A stretch of DNA of 64,000 nucleotides from positions 1,293,001 to 1,357,000 of the forward strand of contig QJPP01000309.1 of the NCBI GenBank assembly GCA_003996215.1, read 5' to 3'. This document shows, in pieces, positions 33,561-45,691 of the stretch (position 1 is its first letter; each line of letters starts with the position of its first letter). The notes below the pieces were generated by a model. That model had not been told where the DNA came from and did no database searches. It worked only from the letters and a program-made list of their open reading frames with translations. The position numbers were made by a program, and so were the translations under genes. This stretch comes from Jaltomata sinuosa. Its lineage: Eukaryota > Streptophyta > Magnoliopsida > Solanales > Solanaceae.

Positions 33561-34304
33561 ATACATTTGTTGCTTTACGTATTTTTTATACTTTTTTATT
33601 CGTTGATATGAATTATATTTTGTATTTATTGATACACGTTGATATAATTGTATTCATTAATACAAATTGTATTTGTTGATATAACTTGAATCATCAAAAT
33701 ACAATGGATACATCTATATACAATTATATTTGTTGATACACTTGTATTTGTTTGATACACTTGTATTTGTTGATACAAATTGTATTCGGTGATACAACTT
33801 GAACAATCCAAAAACAAATGATACATTTGTATTTGTATATCATTTGTATACAAATACAAATAATAAGTTTGATACATTTGAATGAGAGACAAAGATGTGA
33901 AAATATAAAATACAAGAGGAATACAATTAGTAATTAGCTATTGTATTTGTATTTTATATTAAATACAGTAAATTGTATACAATTGATACAACGGGTAGCC
34001 AGCGAAAATGAATACAGCGGCTACAGATTGTAATTATTGAAAGTGTTGCTATGTTAGCCTATTTTTGCCTATAGTTAGGCTATTTCTGAAAAAATAACAT
34101 TAAACTAATCAGTGAACATGTGAGTGGCTAAAATGTGGAAATATGATTCTTTGGCCAATTTCGGTGGAATTAATTTGGCCGAAGTGCCATATTTATCCTT
34201 ATCCCTTTAAAAAATCCAAACCAACTCGGTCCATGTACACCCCTAGTTAGAATCAAACGGCACACACCCTTAATTTTACTTTTGTTCTCCCCGAATTTCT
34301 CTAA

Positions 34305-34502
34305 TTACCCATGGGGAGTAGGAAATTTGATCACTTGGTGCAGAGTTGAGGGTACCACTTTCGTGGCGTTAATCCATGGTCTTTTGATGTTGTACGTCGT
34401 TGGCTCGGACATTACCTCGAAAGGAATTTCTTTGATAATGCCTAAGGTGATAGATCACCCCGCGGGTAACACTATGGTCGTTGGAATGACCTTGCCAGCT
34501 AG
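34305..34502 (-). pseudogene. Ty3/gypsy polyprotein remnant (end of protease region)
   Basis: On the minus strand the frame reads SITLGIIKEIPFEVM, TTYNIKRPWINATK and VVPSTLHQVIKFPTPHG. This is the conserved block after the aspartic protease of plant gypsy polyproteins, where RPW(I/L)H and PST-HQ-(I/L)KFP are typical. A stop precedes the block and the usual LLG before RPW is missing, so it is decayed. The plus-strand open frame at 34282-34521 is its antisense. Confidence 0.8.
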
Positions 34503-34510
34503 CATCATTA

Positions 34511-34567
34511 AACACATTTAACTTCAGTATCATAAAACACATAAAAGTAATTACTGGTGCATCAGTA
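34511..34567 (+). repeat. 57-bp direct repeat abutting the 5' LTR
   Basis: Starts AACACATTTAACTTCAG and ends TGGTGCATCAGTA. It matches 39811-39867 at 55 of 57 positions. It touches the first base of the 5' LTR. Confidence 0.92.
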
Positions 34568-35113
34568 TGTAATGTGACCATATCTTGGCCATTTCTTGGA
34601 GCTAAAGTTTGGCAATATGTGGAGGAGATTATTTTGAGATTTTTCCTTTTCTTTTTTATCCAACTTGGAGGCCAAGTTTGAGTCCTATAAAAGGAGGCCA
34701 TTTCTTCTCCATGGAAGACACACCAACAACATTCAAGGCTTCTCATCTCTTGTCTTCTTTGTCTTCTTCGTCTTCTTCTTCCTATTAGAGTATTTTGTTA
34801 GAGAGTGGGTGTTGGAAAACACTTGTGTGAACCCTTCTTTTGGAGTGATCTTGTAAGGTTATTCTCTTGGGATATTTTTAGGGTAATTAGATTATTTACT
34901 CTAATTTTGTACTCTCTATTGTACTCTTGTTGGTATAGTAAAATTTGTTCCTCTCTGCTTGTGGACGTAGGTCACACTGACCGAACCACGTTAAATTTAT
35001 GCCTTCTTTATTTTCTTTAATTATCGTTATTATCAACTTGTTATTGTCTTTGTTATTATCATTATAATATTGTTTGGCTAAATTCCACAATACTCGAGTT
35101 CTCGATCCTAACA
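34568..35113 (+). repeat. 5' LTR of copia element
   Basis: 546 bp, TGTAATGTGACC to CGATCCTAACA. A TATA box (TATAAAAG) is at 34686. Relative to the 3' LTR it lacks about 48 bp after TTGGCCAT but has a longer CTTCTTCGT run. Confidence 0.95.
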
Positions 35114-35116
35114 AAT

Positions 35117-35128
35117 TGGTATCAGAGC
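35117..35128 (+). other. Primer-binding site
   Basis: TGGTATCAGAGC, three bases after the 5' LTR, is complementary to the 3' end of initiator Met-tRNA, as in most plant copia elements. Confidence 0.92.
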
Positions 35129-35159
35129 GGATCTAACCGGGTTAATTTCAGTAGCCAAA

Positions 35160-36035
35160 ATGACTGTAACAAAGACTTACGTTGAGAAATTTGACCGAAG
35201 TGCAAACTTCAGAATGTGGCAATTAAAGATGGAAGCTATCCTAATTCAGGATGGCTTAGATTTGGCATTGGAAGGAAATGAGAAGAAGCCAGAAAATATA
35301 ACGGACCCAGAGTTTGCCGTCATAGATAAAAAGGCAAAATCAGGTATCATTTTAAATCTCTCAAATGAGGTTTTACGTGAAGTATCTGCAGAAACCACAG
35401 CCAAAGGCATGTGGGAAAAACTAAAAACTCTTTATATGAAGAGAACAGTGGAAAACAGACTTTACCTGAAGCAAAAACTGTACACATTTCGTATGGTTGA
35501 AGGTACTTCTATACTTTCACATCTTGATGCATTTGATTCTATTCTTATGGATTTGAGTAATATAGATGCTGAAGTTAAAGATGAAGATCAAGCCGTCTTA
35601 TTACTTATTTTCTTACCTCAATCATTTAAGCATATTAGAGATACTGTGCTTTATGGAAAGGATAATATCTCTTACAGGGAAATCAAATCTATCTTAAAAT
35701 CAAAAGAACAGATAGATAGAGATATTACTGGGGAAAGTAGTGGAACCCATGGGGAAGGATTATTTGTAAGAGGTAGATCTAATAAGAAAGAATCAAATAG
35801 TGAGAGGACTAAATCAAGGTCAAAGTTCAAATACAAAAATGTAGTGTACAAATATTGTCATAAGAGAGGTCATATTATTTTCGAATGCTATAAGTTGAAA
35901 AATAAAGAAAAGCATAAGGAAAACAAAAATGAACACCAAAACACTGACCCTGCTGAAGCAAGTGTAGTTGCTGATGAGTCTGAGGGAACAATATTTTTAG
36001 CTACTAATAATAGCTTTAAATCTAACGATGAGTGA
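35160..36035 (+). CDS. Copia gag region
   Basis: 291 codons from ATG 35160 to TGA 36033. It has the copia capsid-like region (NFRMWQLKMEAIL, WEKLKTLYMKRTVENRLYLK) and a nucleocapsid zinc knuckle YKYCHKRGHIIFECYK. The first Cys of the C-x2-C-x4-H-x4-C motif is replaced by Tyr. The terminal TGA lies where the active polyprotein would read Trp before ILDSGC of the protease, so it is a nonsense mutation and not a natural gag end. Confidence 0.9.
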   Translation: MTVTKTYVEKFDRSANFRMWQLKMEAILIQDGLDLALEGNEKKPENITDPEFAVIDKKAKSGIILNLSNEVLREVSAETTAKGMWEKLKTLYMKRTVENRLYLKQKLYTFRMVEGTSILSHLDAFDSILMDLSNIDAEVKDEDQAVLLLIFLPQSFKHIRDTVLYGKDNISYREIKSILKSKEQIDRDITGESSGTHGEGLFVRGRSNKKESNSERTKSRSKFKYKNVVYKYCHKRGHIIFECYKLKNKEKHKENKNEHQNTDPAEASVVADESEGTIFLATNNSFKSNDE

Positions 36036-39000
36036 ATTTTAGATTCGGGTTGTTCTTATCATATGTGTCCCAATAGGGATTTGTTTACCACATTCGAATC
36101 TGTTGGAGGTGGAGTTGTCTTGATGGGCAACAATGCTCCCTGCAAAGTTTTTGGTAAAGGTACAGTCTAAATCAGAATGCACGATGGTGTGGTGAGAACT
36201 CTCACTAATGTTAGATATGTTCCTGACTTAAAGAAAAATCTCATCTCATTGGGCACTCTAGAATCTCTTGGGTGCAAATACACAGGTAAAGGTGGAGTTT
36301 TGAAAGTCTCTCTAGGTGCTCTTGTGATCATGAAAGCACGCAGGTCTGGTACGTTGTACACTTTATTGGGATCCAGTATTATAGGTGGTGCTGTAGTTTC
36401 TACTTCAAATCAATCTGATTCTGACATCACCAAATTGTGGCATATGCGATTGGGGCATATGAGTAAAAAAGGTCTTTCTATCCTCAGCAAAAGAGGTCTC
36501 ATGTGTGGACAAAGTACCGGGAACATGGAGTTCTGAGAACACTGTGTGTTCGGGAAGCAGAAAAGAGTCAGCTTCAAATCTCCAACAATTCATCGAACAA
36601 AAGGTACTTTGGACTATATTCATTCAGATCTTTGGGGTCCTTCTCGTACCCCGTCAAAAGGTGGTGCCAGGTATATGTTAACTTTCATTGATGATTATTC
36701 AAGAAAAGTTTGGGTTTATTTACTGAAAAATAAAAGTGATGTTTTCTTAACTTTCAAACAATGGAAAGTTTTGATTGAGAAGCAAACAGGAAAACAGGTC
36801 AAACGGCTTAGAACAGATAATGACTTGGAATTTTGTAATGACGAGTTCAACGAATTTTGTAAAAATGAAGGAATTGCTCAACATCGCATTGTAAGGATGA
36901 CACCTCGGCAAAATGCTGTTGCAGAAAGAATGAACAGAACTCTTTTGGAAAGAGCTCGTTGCATGATTTCAAATGCTGGGTTGACAAATATTTTTTGGGC
37001 AGAGGCTATCTCTACAACTTGTTATATTGTCAATCGTGCTCCTTCTGCACCTTTGAACTTTAAGACTCCAGAGGAAATATGGTCAGGTACTCCTACTAAT
37101 TATTCTGATTTAAAATTTTTTGGTTGTCCTGCGTACATGCATGTTAATGATGGAAAATTAGAGCCAAGGGCTAAAAAGTGTATTTTCCTTGGATATGCAT
37201 CCGGGATGAAAGGATACAGACTTTGGTGTCCTGATCCTAAATCACCAAAATTTATCATTAGCAGAGATGTAATCTTTGATGAATCATCTATGTTACATTC
37301 CAGAAAAGAATCTTCTAGTTCTTGTAATAAAAACAAAGAACAGGGTATACATGAGCAGGTGGAGGTTGAGCTTGGCATTCCTTCTGAACCAAGCTCATCA
37401 ACTTTGGAACAAAATACAGTTGAAACTCCAAAAGCTGAAGCTCCAGAAGTTGAGCCAGAAGTTGTGACTTCTGATGTTGAACCAAATGAGTATTCCATAG
37501 TCACACACAGACCAAGGAGACAAATTCCAAAACCAGGAAGGTATGGAGATTTTGTTGCATTTGTTTTTTCAATTGCACAGGAAACTGAAGAAATTGGAGA
37601 ACCATTAAATTATTCAGAAGCAGTTTCTGGTGCTGATTCAGCCAAGTGGCTGATTGCAATGAATGAAGAAATTGAATCTCTCCACAAAAATGGTACTTGG
37701 TCTCTTGTGAAGCCACCATCAGGAAAGAGAATTGTTGGTTGCAAATGGGTCTTCAAGAGAAAGGAAGGAATTCCAGGGGTTGAAGATGCAAGGTATAAGG
37801 CACGATTAGTTGCAAAAGGCTATAGTCAGGTACACGGAGTTGATTTTAATGATATTTTTTCACCTGTGGTTAAACATAGCTCTATTCGTGTCTTGCTTGC
37901 CCTAGTTGCCATGTATGATTTGGAGTTAGAACAGTTTGATGTTAAGACAACTTTCTTACATGGCGAACTTGAGGAACAAATATACATGCATCAACCTGAA
38001 GGTTTTGAAATTGAAGGAAAAGAAGATCATGTTTGCTTGTTGAAGAAATCCTTGTACGGATTAAAGCAGTCTCCAAGACAATGGTACAAGAGGTTTGATT
38101 CCTTTATGTTGGGTCATGGTTATTCGAGGAGCATGTATGATAGTTGTGTTTACTTCCAGAAGTTAAATGATGGTTCATTTGTTTACTTATTACTATATGT
38201 TGATGACATGCTCATTTCTGCTAAAGATTTTAAAGAAATTCACAATTTGAAAATTCAGCTGAAAAGTGAATTTGAAATGAAAGATTTGAGAGCAACTAAT
38301 AAAATTCTTGGTATGGAGATCAAAAGAGATCGAGGAGCCAACAGGCTATTCCTAACCCAGAAGAAGTACTTGGAGAAGGTCTTGGAGAGGTTTGGCATGA
38401 AAGATGCTAAGCCAGTGAACACTCCTCTTGCTGCTCATTTTAAGTTATCAGCTACTCAATCACCGCAGTCAGAGAAATTAGAGAGGTATATGGCACATGT
38501 ACCATATTCCAGTGTAGTTGGCAGTATTATGTATGCAATGGTGTGTACACGTCCAGATATTTTACAAGCAGTTAGTGTTGTAAGTCAATATATGGCTTAT
38601 CCTGATAAAGCGCATTGGCAGGCTGTGAAATGGATTCTCAGATACTTGCGAGGTACTTCAAACGCATGTTTGGAGTTTGGGAGAAATACTAATATTTTGG
38701 TTGGTTTTGTAGACTCGAATTATGCAGGTGATCTTGACAAAAGAAGATCACTCACATGCTATGTATTTTGCATTGGTGGTTGTGCTATCAGCTGGAAAGC
38801 TACATTACAACATGTAGTAGTTTTATCTACTACCGAAGCAGAATATATGGCAGTGTCCGAAGCAATCAAAGAAGGCTTATGGTTGAAGGGTCTATTTGCT
38901 GAACTCAGTTCACACTAAGATGGTATTACCATTTTCTGTGATAGTCAAAGTGCCATTCACTTGACTAAAGATCAGATGTTTCATGAGAGGACAAAACACA

Positions 39001-39161
39001 TTGATATCAAGTATCATTTTGTTCGAGAAACCATTGCTGATGGAAAAGTCTCTGTCCAGAAGATCAACACCAGAGACAATCCTGCTGACATGTTTACAAA
39101 GCCTCTTCCAATTGGCAAGTTCAAGCTCTGCTTGGACTTGATTTCCATTTATGAAGAATGA
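36036..39161 (+). pseudogene. Copia pol region, interrupted by stop codons
   Basis: It continues in the gag frame. Protease DSGCSYHM (about 36045). Integrase zinc region WHMRLGH...EHCVFGK, whose first Cys position is the TGA at 36534. Integrase core with HSDLWGP, TDND and ERMNRTLLERAR supplying the D-D-E residues. Reverse transcriptase with WVFKRK, YKARLVAKGYSQ, FDVKTTFLHGEL and the catalytic YVDDML. RNase H with VDSNYAGDLDKRRS, STTEAEYMA and CDSQSAIHL. In-frame stops are TAA 36168, TGA 36534 and TAA 38916, plus TGA 36033 at the gag junction. No frameshift was found, so decay is recent and by point mutation. The frame ends at TGA 39159. Confidence 0.93.
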
Positions 39162-39224
39162 TTTAGCCCATATGGGCTTTAGCGGAGAGAGTGGAGCATA
39201 TTACTATATTAGCAAAAAAAGGTC

Positions 39225-39236
39225 AAGGTGGAGATT
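39225..39236 (+). other. Polypurine tract
   Basis: AAGGTGGAGATT directly precedes the 3' LTR and would prime plus-strand synthesis. Confidence 0.8.
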
Positions 39237-39810
39237 TGTAATGTGACCATATCTTGGCCATATCTTTGTAATAGGCACATGCCTATGTTGAAAATCTCTG
39301 CCAAGAGATTTTTCTTGGAGCCAAAGTTTGGCAATATGTGGAGGAGATTATTTTGAGATTTTTCCTTTTCTTTTTTATCCAACTTGGAGGCCAAGTTTGA
39401 GTCCTATAAAAGGAGGCCATTTCTTCTCCATGGAAGACACACCAACAACATTCAAGACTTCTCATCTCTTGTCTTCTTTGTCTTCTTCTTCCTATTAGAG
39501 TATTTTGTTAGAGAGTGGGTGTTGGGAAACACTTGTGTGAACCCTTCTTTTGGAGTGATCTTGTAAGGTTATTTTCTTGGGATATTTTTAGGGTAATTAG
39601 AGTTTGTACTCTCTATTATACTTTTGTTGGTATAGTAAAATTTGCTCCTCTCCGCTTGTGGACGTAGGTCACACTGACCGAACCACGTTAAATTTATGCC
39701 TTTTTTATTTTCTTTAATTATCGTTATTATCAACTTGTTATTGTCTTTGTTATTATCATTATAATATTATTTGGCTAAATTCCGCAATACTCGGGTTCTC
39801 GATCCTAACA
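39237..39810 (+). repeat. 3' LTR of copia element
   Basis: 574 bp, TGTAATGTGACC to CGATCCTAACA. It differs from the 5' LTR mainly by three indels and a few substitutions. Confidence 0.95.
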
Positions 39811-39867
39811 AACACATTTTACTTCAGTATCATAAAACACATAAAAGTAATAACTGGTGCATCAGTA
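39811..39867 (+). repeat. 57-bp direct repeat abutting the 3' LTR
   Basis: Second copy of 34511-34567, starting at the base after the 3' LTR. See the finding on the target duplication. Confidence 0.92.
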
Positions 39868-41128
39868 TGTGGAAACATTACGCTGTCTATGTCCTCTTTG
39901 GATATAGGCGGTCTATATCCCCCCCGTAACTCGTTCACTTGTGTCAAGGGTGTTCTAAACCTAATATATCACAATATAAAACAAAATTAATTTGACTTAT
40001 ATATAGTGTAATTTTCAGAACTTTTCGCCTGACCACCCTTCGGTGACTGTAGCTCCGCCACATGATAGTCGTCATCGGAAAAAGTTCGAAGACAGAAAAG
40101 GACTCGTGCCCTGATGATATAGCAAAAGGACAAAAAGACAGATACGTCAAATACATCCATGCGATACCTTGCCACTAACAGAGGAATATGAGCTGCCATA
40201 GATAACGGTATTCCCACATGGAGGATAGCTATTGGGCATAGTATTTTAGGGCTTGACTGGAGCTTTTCTATTGGTTGATGTATTACCTTTGTTACCTATA
40301 AATAGTAGTTTTGACATATTTGTAAGGTTGTATTCTTAACAATACAAAAGCAATATATTGATATTCTTGTGCTCAAACTTTTTACATTTTATTAAGTCTT
40401 AGCTCGCAAATATTTCCATGTAAACGACTTCGAATCTAAGACCAACAATACTTTAACGTCTCTAGATCATCCAGTGAAAACATAAATCATCGAAGCTCTA
40501 TTGCTTTACGATTCTCCTTACTCACTTTACTTTCTGTACTGTTTTCATTTAGTTCCTTAATGAACATATTTAACTGCTAATGTCCAAACTTAACAGATTA
40601 AATCGAGACACGTGTCCTTGACCTTATAAAAAATTTAATTGTACTGTTTTCCCAGTAAACAGATTTACTGCCAATTTTGAAGTAACTTGAGTTACATCTC
40701 TTTCCATTCACGGGTCCTTATTTGTTTACATGCCCCTTAGAGAATTAGCTGAACTGCAGTTCAAAATCAAGCATAAAAAGCCACTTATTCGAGCATAATT
40801 ATGTTATGCTGCTTGTGTTTCAACACAGGATGCACATTTATTTGTAAAATTGGATCGAATAATTAAGAGCAAGACTAATCACAAGTTCTCACATTGCAAT
40901 AAATTAAGACCGCGATAGACAGTCTCTGAATACAGAAACTCGCAGCAAAGTGTTATTTAGTATTGTACAATCTAACCTTGTGCTTGAGTTTTGACATCTC
41001 AATTCAATCATATATCTGTATGCAAAACTATCTGGCAAATATTGTAATAGTAATAGTATGGTTATTATGCCTTCATAATGATGTAGTGAACATGCTGTAG
41101 AGTATTGCAACATCTTCAGGAGTCAATT
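39868..41128. other. Gene-free region downstream of copia
   Basis: A dispersed repeat ending GTAGCTCCGCCACATGA lies at about 39930-40065. The stretch 40250-40400 has a TATA-like CCTATAAATAGTAG followed by TTGTAAGGTTG and AACAATACAAAAG, which resembles an LTR promoter and end, but I could not set its limits. Beyond that I see only the 3' flank of the hydrolase-like gene. Confidence 0.5.
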
Positions 41129-41918
41129 TTAAAGTTTGGCACTTGCATATGGAGGCAAGTTTGATCTTGGAGGCAGCTTTAGGTCTTCCCAATCTTCATC
41201 ATCTATCTTCGAGAAGTAACGATCAACATCATCATCGCTAATTAGTTCTAGCCTGGAGGGCTCCCACTGAAAAACATGTGAAAAGACGAGCACAAGAATG
41301 AAACAAGCTTTTGATATCTAAGTGCAGGCTTATCCATGATCAAATGAACATAACGCACCTTAGGATTTCTATCCTTGTCGATGAGTATGGCTCTGCATCC
41401 CTGCAGTAAAAGTCAAGTGTCAGTTTTGTAATGCTGTAACATGGGTGGCGCTGAAAGATGGCATGTTCTACCTCGAAAATATCCTTGCTAAATTCTCCCC
41501 TCAACACATGACAAGTCATCCTATACTCTCGAATAAGGCAACTACCAACACCTTGCAGCCTCCCTTCTCTTATCTGGAACAGAAAAATGAAACTAATATG
41601 AACATTCTGCAGATACTCAAGAACTCTCCAATGAAAATGCTGGCTAAAACAACGCATTAGGAGGACTGTGTAGAAAGAGAATCAGGATGTGTTGTGGAGC
41701 CAGACATCATCATATTTTTTTATTTGAAGAACTTGCGAAACAGCAAATACTAATCAACTATCAAATTTCAAAATCCAAAATAAATAATCTTTAATCCAAG
41801 TGAAAAATCCAATGATCTTTCTGAGGCAGCTGTTAAGAAAATAAAATCGAGGCCCAAGGTCGGGGAGGAGGGGTTTCTAATAAGTTGTACAAATTAGCTA
41901 TAGTAGTATAAGAAACAT

Positions 41919-42240
41919 GTAATGATATGACACCTGGGCCTAACTCAACCCCAAAAGCTAGCTCAAGAGGGGAGGATTGCCCAAGTCCCACCAGTCCATT
42001 CCCCAACCAATGTGGGACTTTTACCCACTCTAACACCCCCCTTCACGCCCAGGGCCCAACAGGAGCGTGGACCGGGAGCCCAAACGGGGATGAACCTGGC
42101 TCGATACCATGTAAAGATATGGCACCTGAGCCTAACTCAACCCCAAAAGCTAGCTCAAGAGAGGAGGATTGCCCAAGTTCATATAAGCAAACCACCAGTC
42201 CATTCACCAACCAATGTGGGACTTTTACCCCCTCTAACAA
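41919..42240 (+). repeat. Tandem pair of a dispersed repeat
   Basis: Two units (about 41919-42042 and 42115-42240). Each runs from GACACCTGGGCCTAACTCAA (or GGCACCTGAGCCTAACTCAA) through CCCCAAAAGCTAGCTCAAGA to CCAATGTGGGACTTTTACCC. An inverted single copy is at 48450-48583. It lies in the second-to-last long intron of the hydrolase-like gene. The family resembles widespread plant LTR/TRIM-type repeats; I cannot name it with certainty. Confidence 0.75.
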
Positions 42241-42613
42241 AACAAAACAACGTTTCTTGATAACTTAGAACTTTTAATTCAATGAATTCCCCATGGACAG
42301 GGACAAAGCCAACAGAGGTGAATCTGTGAAGGACAAAAGGTTGAACCAGTATGAGGACCAGTCACAATGCTCAAATTGATGAAAAGTGTATGGTAAAAGA
42401 GGTATCATTCACAATCTATTTGTAGAGCTCTTGACCTGATCATAACCAAACAGCTGATCCGACTAACTTCTCCAGAAAAATAAGATAAAACAAAGAAGTC
42501 TCACATTGTTCATTCTTCCTCTATTTCTTCACAAAAATTAACTATCATGAATTGACACCTGATAACTGGTTAAAAGGTATTTTAACTTAACAATGCAAGA
42601 AGCATGCTGGTAC

Positions 42614-42855
42614 TTTTTTTTTTTTTTTTTTTGATGACCGGGTGTCTGGGCCAGCTTTCGCGCACCTCGACTAAATCCACGGGATACCTGCCACCTCCCA
42701 CCAGCAACAGGTACCAGGTAACTCTGTTACCAAGGCTAGAACATATGGGAAGAATCACCTAGTGTTTTTGTCTCCGCTGGGATTTGAACCTGAGACCTCA
42801 GGCCTCAAGGCTCTTTAACCCACTTCATTGACCACTAGGCCACACCCTTGGGTGC
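42614..42855 (-). mobile_element. Full-length tRNA-derived SINE
   Basis: On the minus strand it begins GCACCCAAGGGTGTGGCCTA with an A box (TGGCCTAGTGG), has a B box (GGTTCAAATCC), and ends in about 20 A. The target duplication GAAGCATGCTGGTAC / GAAGCATGCCGGTAC is at 42599-42613 and 42856-42870 (14 of 15). It lies inside an intron of the hydrolase-like gene. Confidence 0.9.
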
Positions 42856-45691
42856 GAAGCATGCCGGTACTTGAGGAAACAATAATAATGTACGTCATCT
42901 ATATCTCCATTACAACATGGCAAAAATTAAATGGTTCCAGTTCGAATTTATTTTAGTTCTTGAAATACAGATTGCTCCTGTCTTTCGTACGAATGACCAG
43001 TAGATACACAAATAAATATTAGGAAGTTCTGTAGAAAAATAGTGAGTTTATTTCAGATTGGAAATACATTCTCCAGATCATGTAGTAGGAACACCTTTCA
43101 CAGATATTAGGTGCTCAGTTGAACAGAAGCAAAACTCGATTTTTTTCCTTTCCGAAGGAAATCGGAAGACTTCGTAACTTTTTGAGGACTTCAGCAAAAC
43201 GAGCATTACTCGGTACCCAGACAAATGAAGTGGAGTACATAACTTGCAGTTGAAGAAGGAGTATTTTGTTCTCTTAACCAGTTTTGTTCAACATATAAAT
43301 TTCAAAACTATTTCCAGCCCCAGAAACTCCGCCTTCCAAAACATACAGCAGCAATGAACCTAGGCACTATATTTGTTCAGGTAACAACATAATGGTATCA
43401 CCGAGTAGTGATTGACTTACTGATCTCAACGAAATTTTAAGACTTGTTGGGGATGCTTTCTTCAGCGATTGGATGGTTGAAGAGATCCAGTCATCCTTCT
43501 AGTTCAAAGCCTCATTTTCCTGTTGATTCATGCCAAGTTCACATCAAGTATTCTGATAACTTAGTTTATCAAAATTTTACAAAGTAATTTCACCACAGAA
43601 GACAAAACAATGCATCAAATAACCATCCATCTCTCAAACTTACAAGAGAAAGTATGATTTCTTCGATTGTTCTTCGAGAGAAGCAGCGATCAATAATCTT
43701 CATCCTACATACATAAAATTGCAGAACTGAAACAGGTGCACTGTTGAGAAAGGGGTCCTGAAATTTCGAAGACACTGGTTTTGTATGATTTGAACAATCT
43801 TTCCCTCTGGTCAATCAAACTTTGGAAAGCTATCCATCATCTTAAACTTCTAATGGCCATATAAAAGTAGAGTGAACATAGTCTTGCAACAACTGGAAGA
43901 AAAGTAACACAAGAGCAAAATAACTAATAAGAAAGAGCACAGATGATTTGTGTGATATGTTATCAATACTATGCTCTTTAATAAGTTTAAAAGAATCCTC
44001 TTATAGGACCTGGAACTCTGTTTAGAAGGTAAGCCTCCAATAAATCAGCACGAAAACAAACACCACAACAGAAATATTGAACGAACTCACTTGTGATAAG
44101 GACTTTCTGCTTTCAACTTTGGTATGTTAGAGAAGCGACTAATAATGGCATAAATAACATCTGGATTACTTGTATTGGCTTTAGCTAGTGCTTGTTCTAA
44201 AAATGGCAACCTCTGTGAATAGAAGGAAGATCAGAAAGCATTCGAGTTAGATTAGCGAGGGGAGGAAATAAACAATTGGATAAATGGTGTGCAACCTGAG
44301 TGGAGATGTATATCAAGATCTACAAACCAATTATTCGAAACGCCAATATTCATGTCAGGAAAATACAAACTTCAGAACAAAAACAGACCATCAGGAAAAG
44401 TCTTCTACCACCCAGAAATCCATAATATAGCATATAAGTCGACCGGCGGCTAAAGGAAGATCCCACAAATTCATCTAAGAGCCATTGCACACAGGGTTGA
44501 CAAATCCAGATTCCGAACACGCCTGATTAGCTTGGGCACTGTTTGGCAAGGTGATTTAGAAGACCTGAATAATTTTTCTCCAAATACTTTAAATTCATAT
44601 TTGTTTGTCGGTACCCAATACCGCTAAAAGAATTTCGATTTACATACTGTACTACTTATTAGATGGGAAAAGAAACAACAAGAGACTAATCAATAATCAT
44701 TACAGGCACCAGGTTACTAAACCTGTAGATGCTACACCCAAACTAAGTAGAACAATTTGTAGCTTACATTGACCACAGACCTTCAAAAACCTTTAGATCT
44801 AGACTACATTTGGGCAAAAGTGGACACCCAAATGTGAGAAACATGGTCAAAACTGGCGGAAATTATACTTCCTTTTTTTGGATAGGTGGCAGAAATTAAA
44901 ATTCCTAAGAGAACAAACCAAAAAGATGATGAGACCTATATAACATATGCCAGATAAACTTACCGTCCTAACACCATATGCCTAAATCCTAATATCTTCT
45001 TTCAGTCAGGGAACTGGCAATTTAGTTATTACATGTCCGGCAATATCAATTTTTCCATTTCATAGACCATTCATTTTGGACATCTTAGTAACAGAAAACC
45101 TACTTCATTTGTTATAGAAGCAATTCAAAATGGCCAGAACTTGCTGGATATTAATGCACATACCTCCGAGGGTACAAAATGAGTTGCTAGACCACAAGCA
45201 AGCATTTCTGCGCCATCCAACCTAGCACCAGTGAGACCAGCATATTCCCCTGCCAAAGAATATAAGAAAGTAGTTAAGGAAAACAAGACATAGTATTTAA
45301 CTATTTCTACCTCAAAATTTCTCCATGCACCGTAACAACAGAGGAAACAGTCTTCCCCAACAAAAAACAACAATAAAAATTAAATCCCATTCTTCAAATA
45401 TCCTTGTAGAGAAGATGCCTTGCAGGTATTCAAAGGCTATTTTACATTTGTAATGACAAAGAAATTCAGTAATCATCATGAAAACTAGGACCTAATATTG
45501 ATGACCTTAACAAACACAGCAATCATCGTGAAAACCAAGGCCAATATCCAGCAAACAGCCCAAAAAATTTACAGGGAAAAATTATAAGGCTTGTATCTTA
45601 AAAAGCTTTGACCTAGATGTAATCATATAACGAGTGTGAGATATTTTTTGAAATGAGAAAAACTCGAGATCAAGAATGCAAACAGTGGAAA

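Larger units (their letters stand above)
31799..34205. mobile_element. 2.4-kb element with 9-bp target duplication, candidate Pack-MULE
   Basis: A perfect 9-bp duplication TTTAAAAAA lies at 31790-31798 and 34206-34214 (low complexity, so weaker evidence than its length suggests). The ends GGGAAAAGGACATG and TTTATCCTTATCCC are inverted. It is inserted in hAT-like element C. It contains a (TA)n tract, TGTATA-rich tandem repeats, a CTCTCTCCC-rich stretch and a coding-like fragment. A 9-bp duplication and captured host sequence fit a Mutator-like element; no transposase is seen. Confidence 0.65.
30006..34245 (-). mobile_element. hAT-like element C, split by two nested insertions
   Basis: The ends TAGGGGCCTAG and GTACACCCCTA are flanked by an 8-bp duplication, GTTAGGAT (29998-30005) and GTTAGAAT (34246-34253), with one mismatch. 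Removing the two inner elements leaves about 885 bp, the size of A and B. The 8-bp duplication and TA-GGGG termini suggest the hAT superfamily. Confidence 0.78.
34568..39810 (+). mobile_element. Ty1/copia LTR retrotransposon
   Basis: Complete architecture in 5243 bp: 5' LTR, Met-tRNA-type primer-binding site, gag, protease, integrase, reverse transcriptase, RNase H, purine-rich tract and 3' LTR. The gene order (integrase before reverse transcriptase) defines the copia superfamily. Gag-pol is one frame with four stop codons, so this copy is not autonomous. Confidence 0.96.

Noticed and set aside
34282..34521. 79-codon plus-strand frame before the copia element
   Set aside because: Antisense of the gypsy protease-region remnant, which explains its coding-like look.
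42614..42855. tRNA gene from A and B boxes
   Set aside because: No cloverleaf; the poly-A tail and 15-bp target duplication show it is a SINE.
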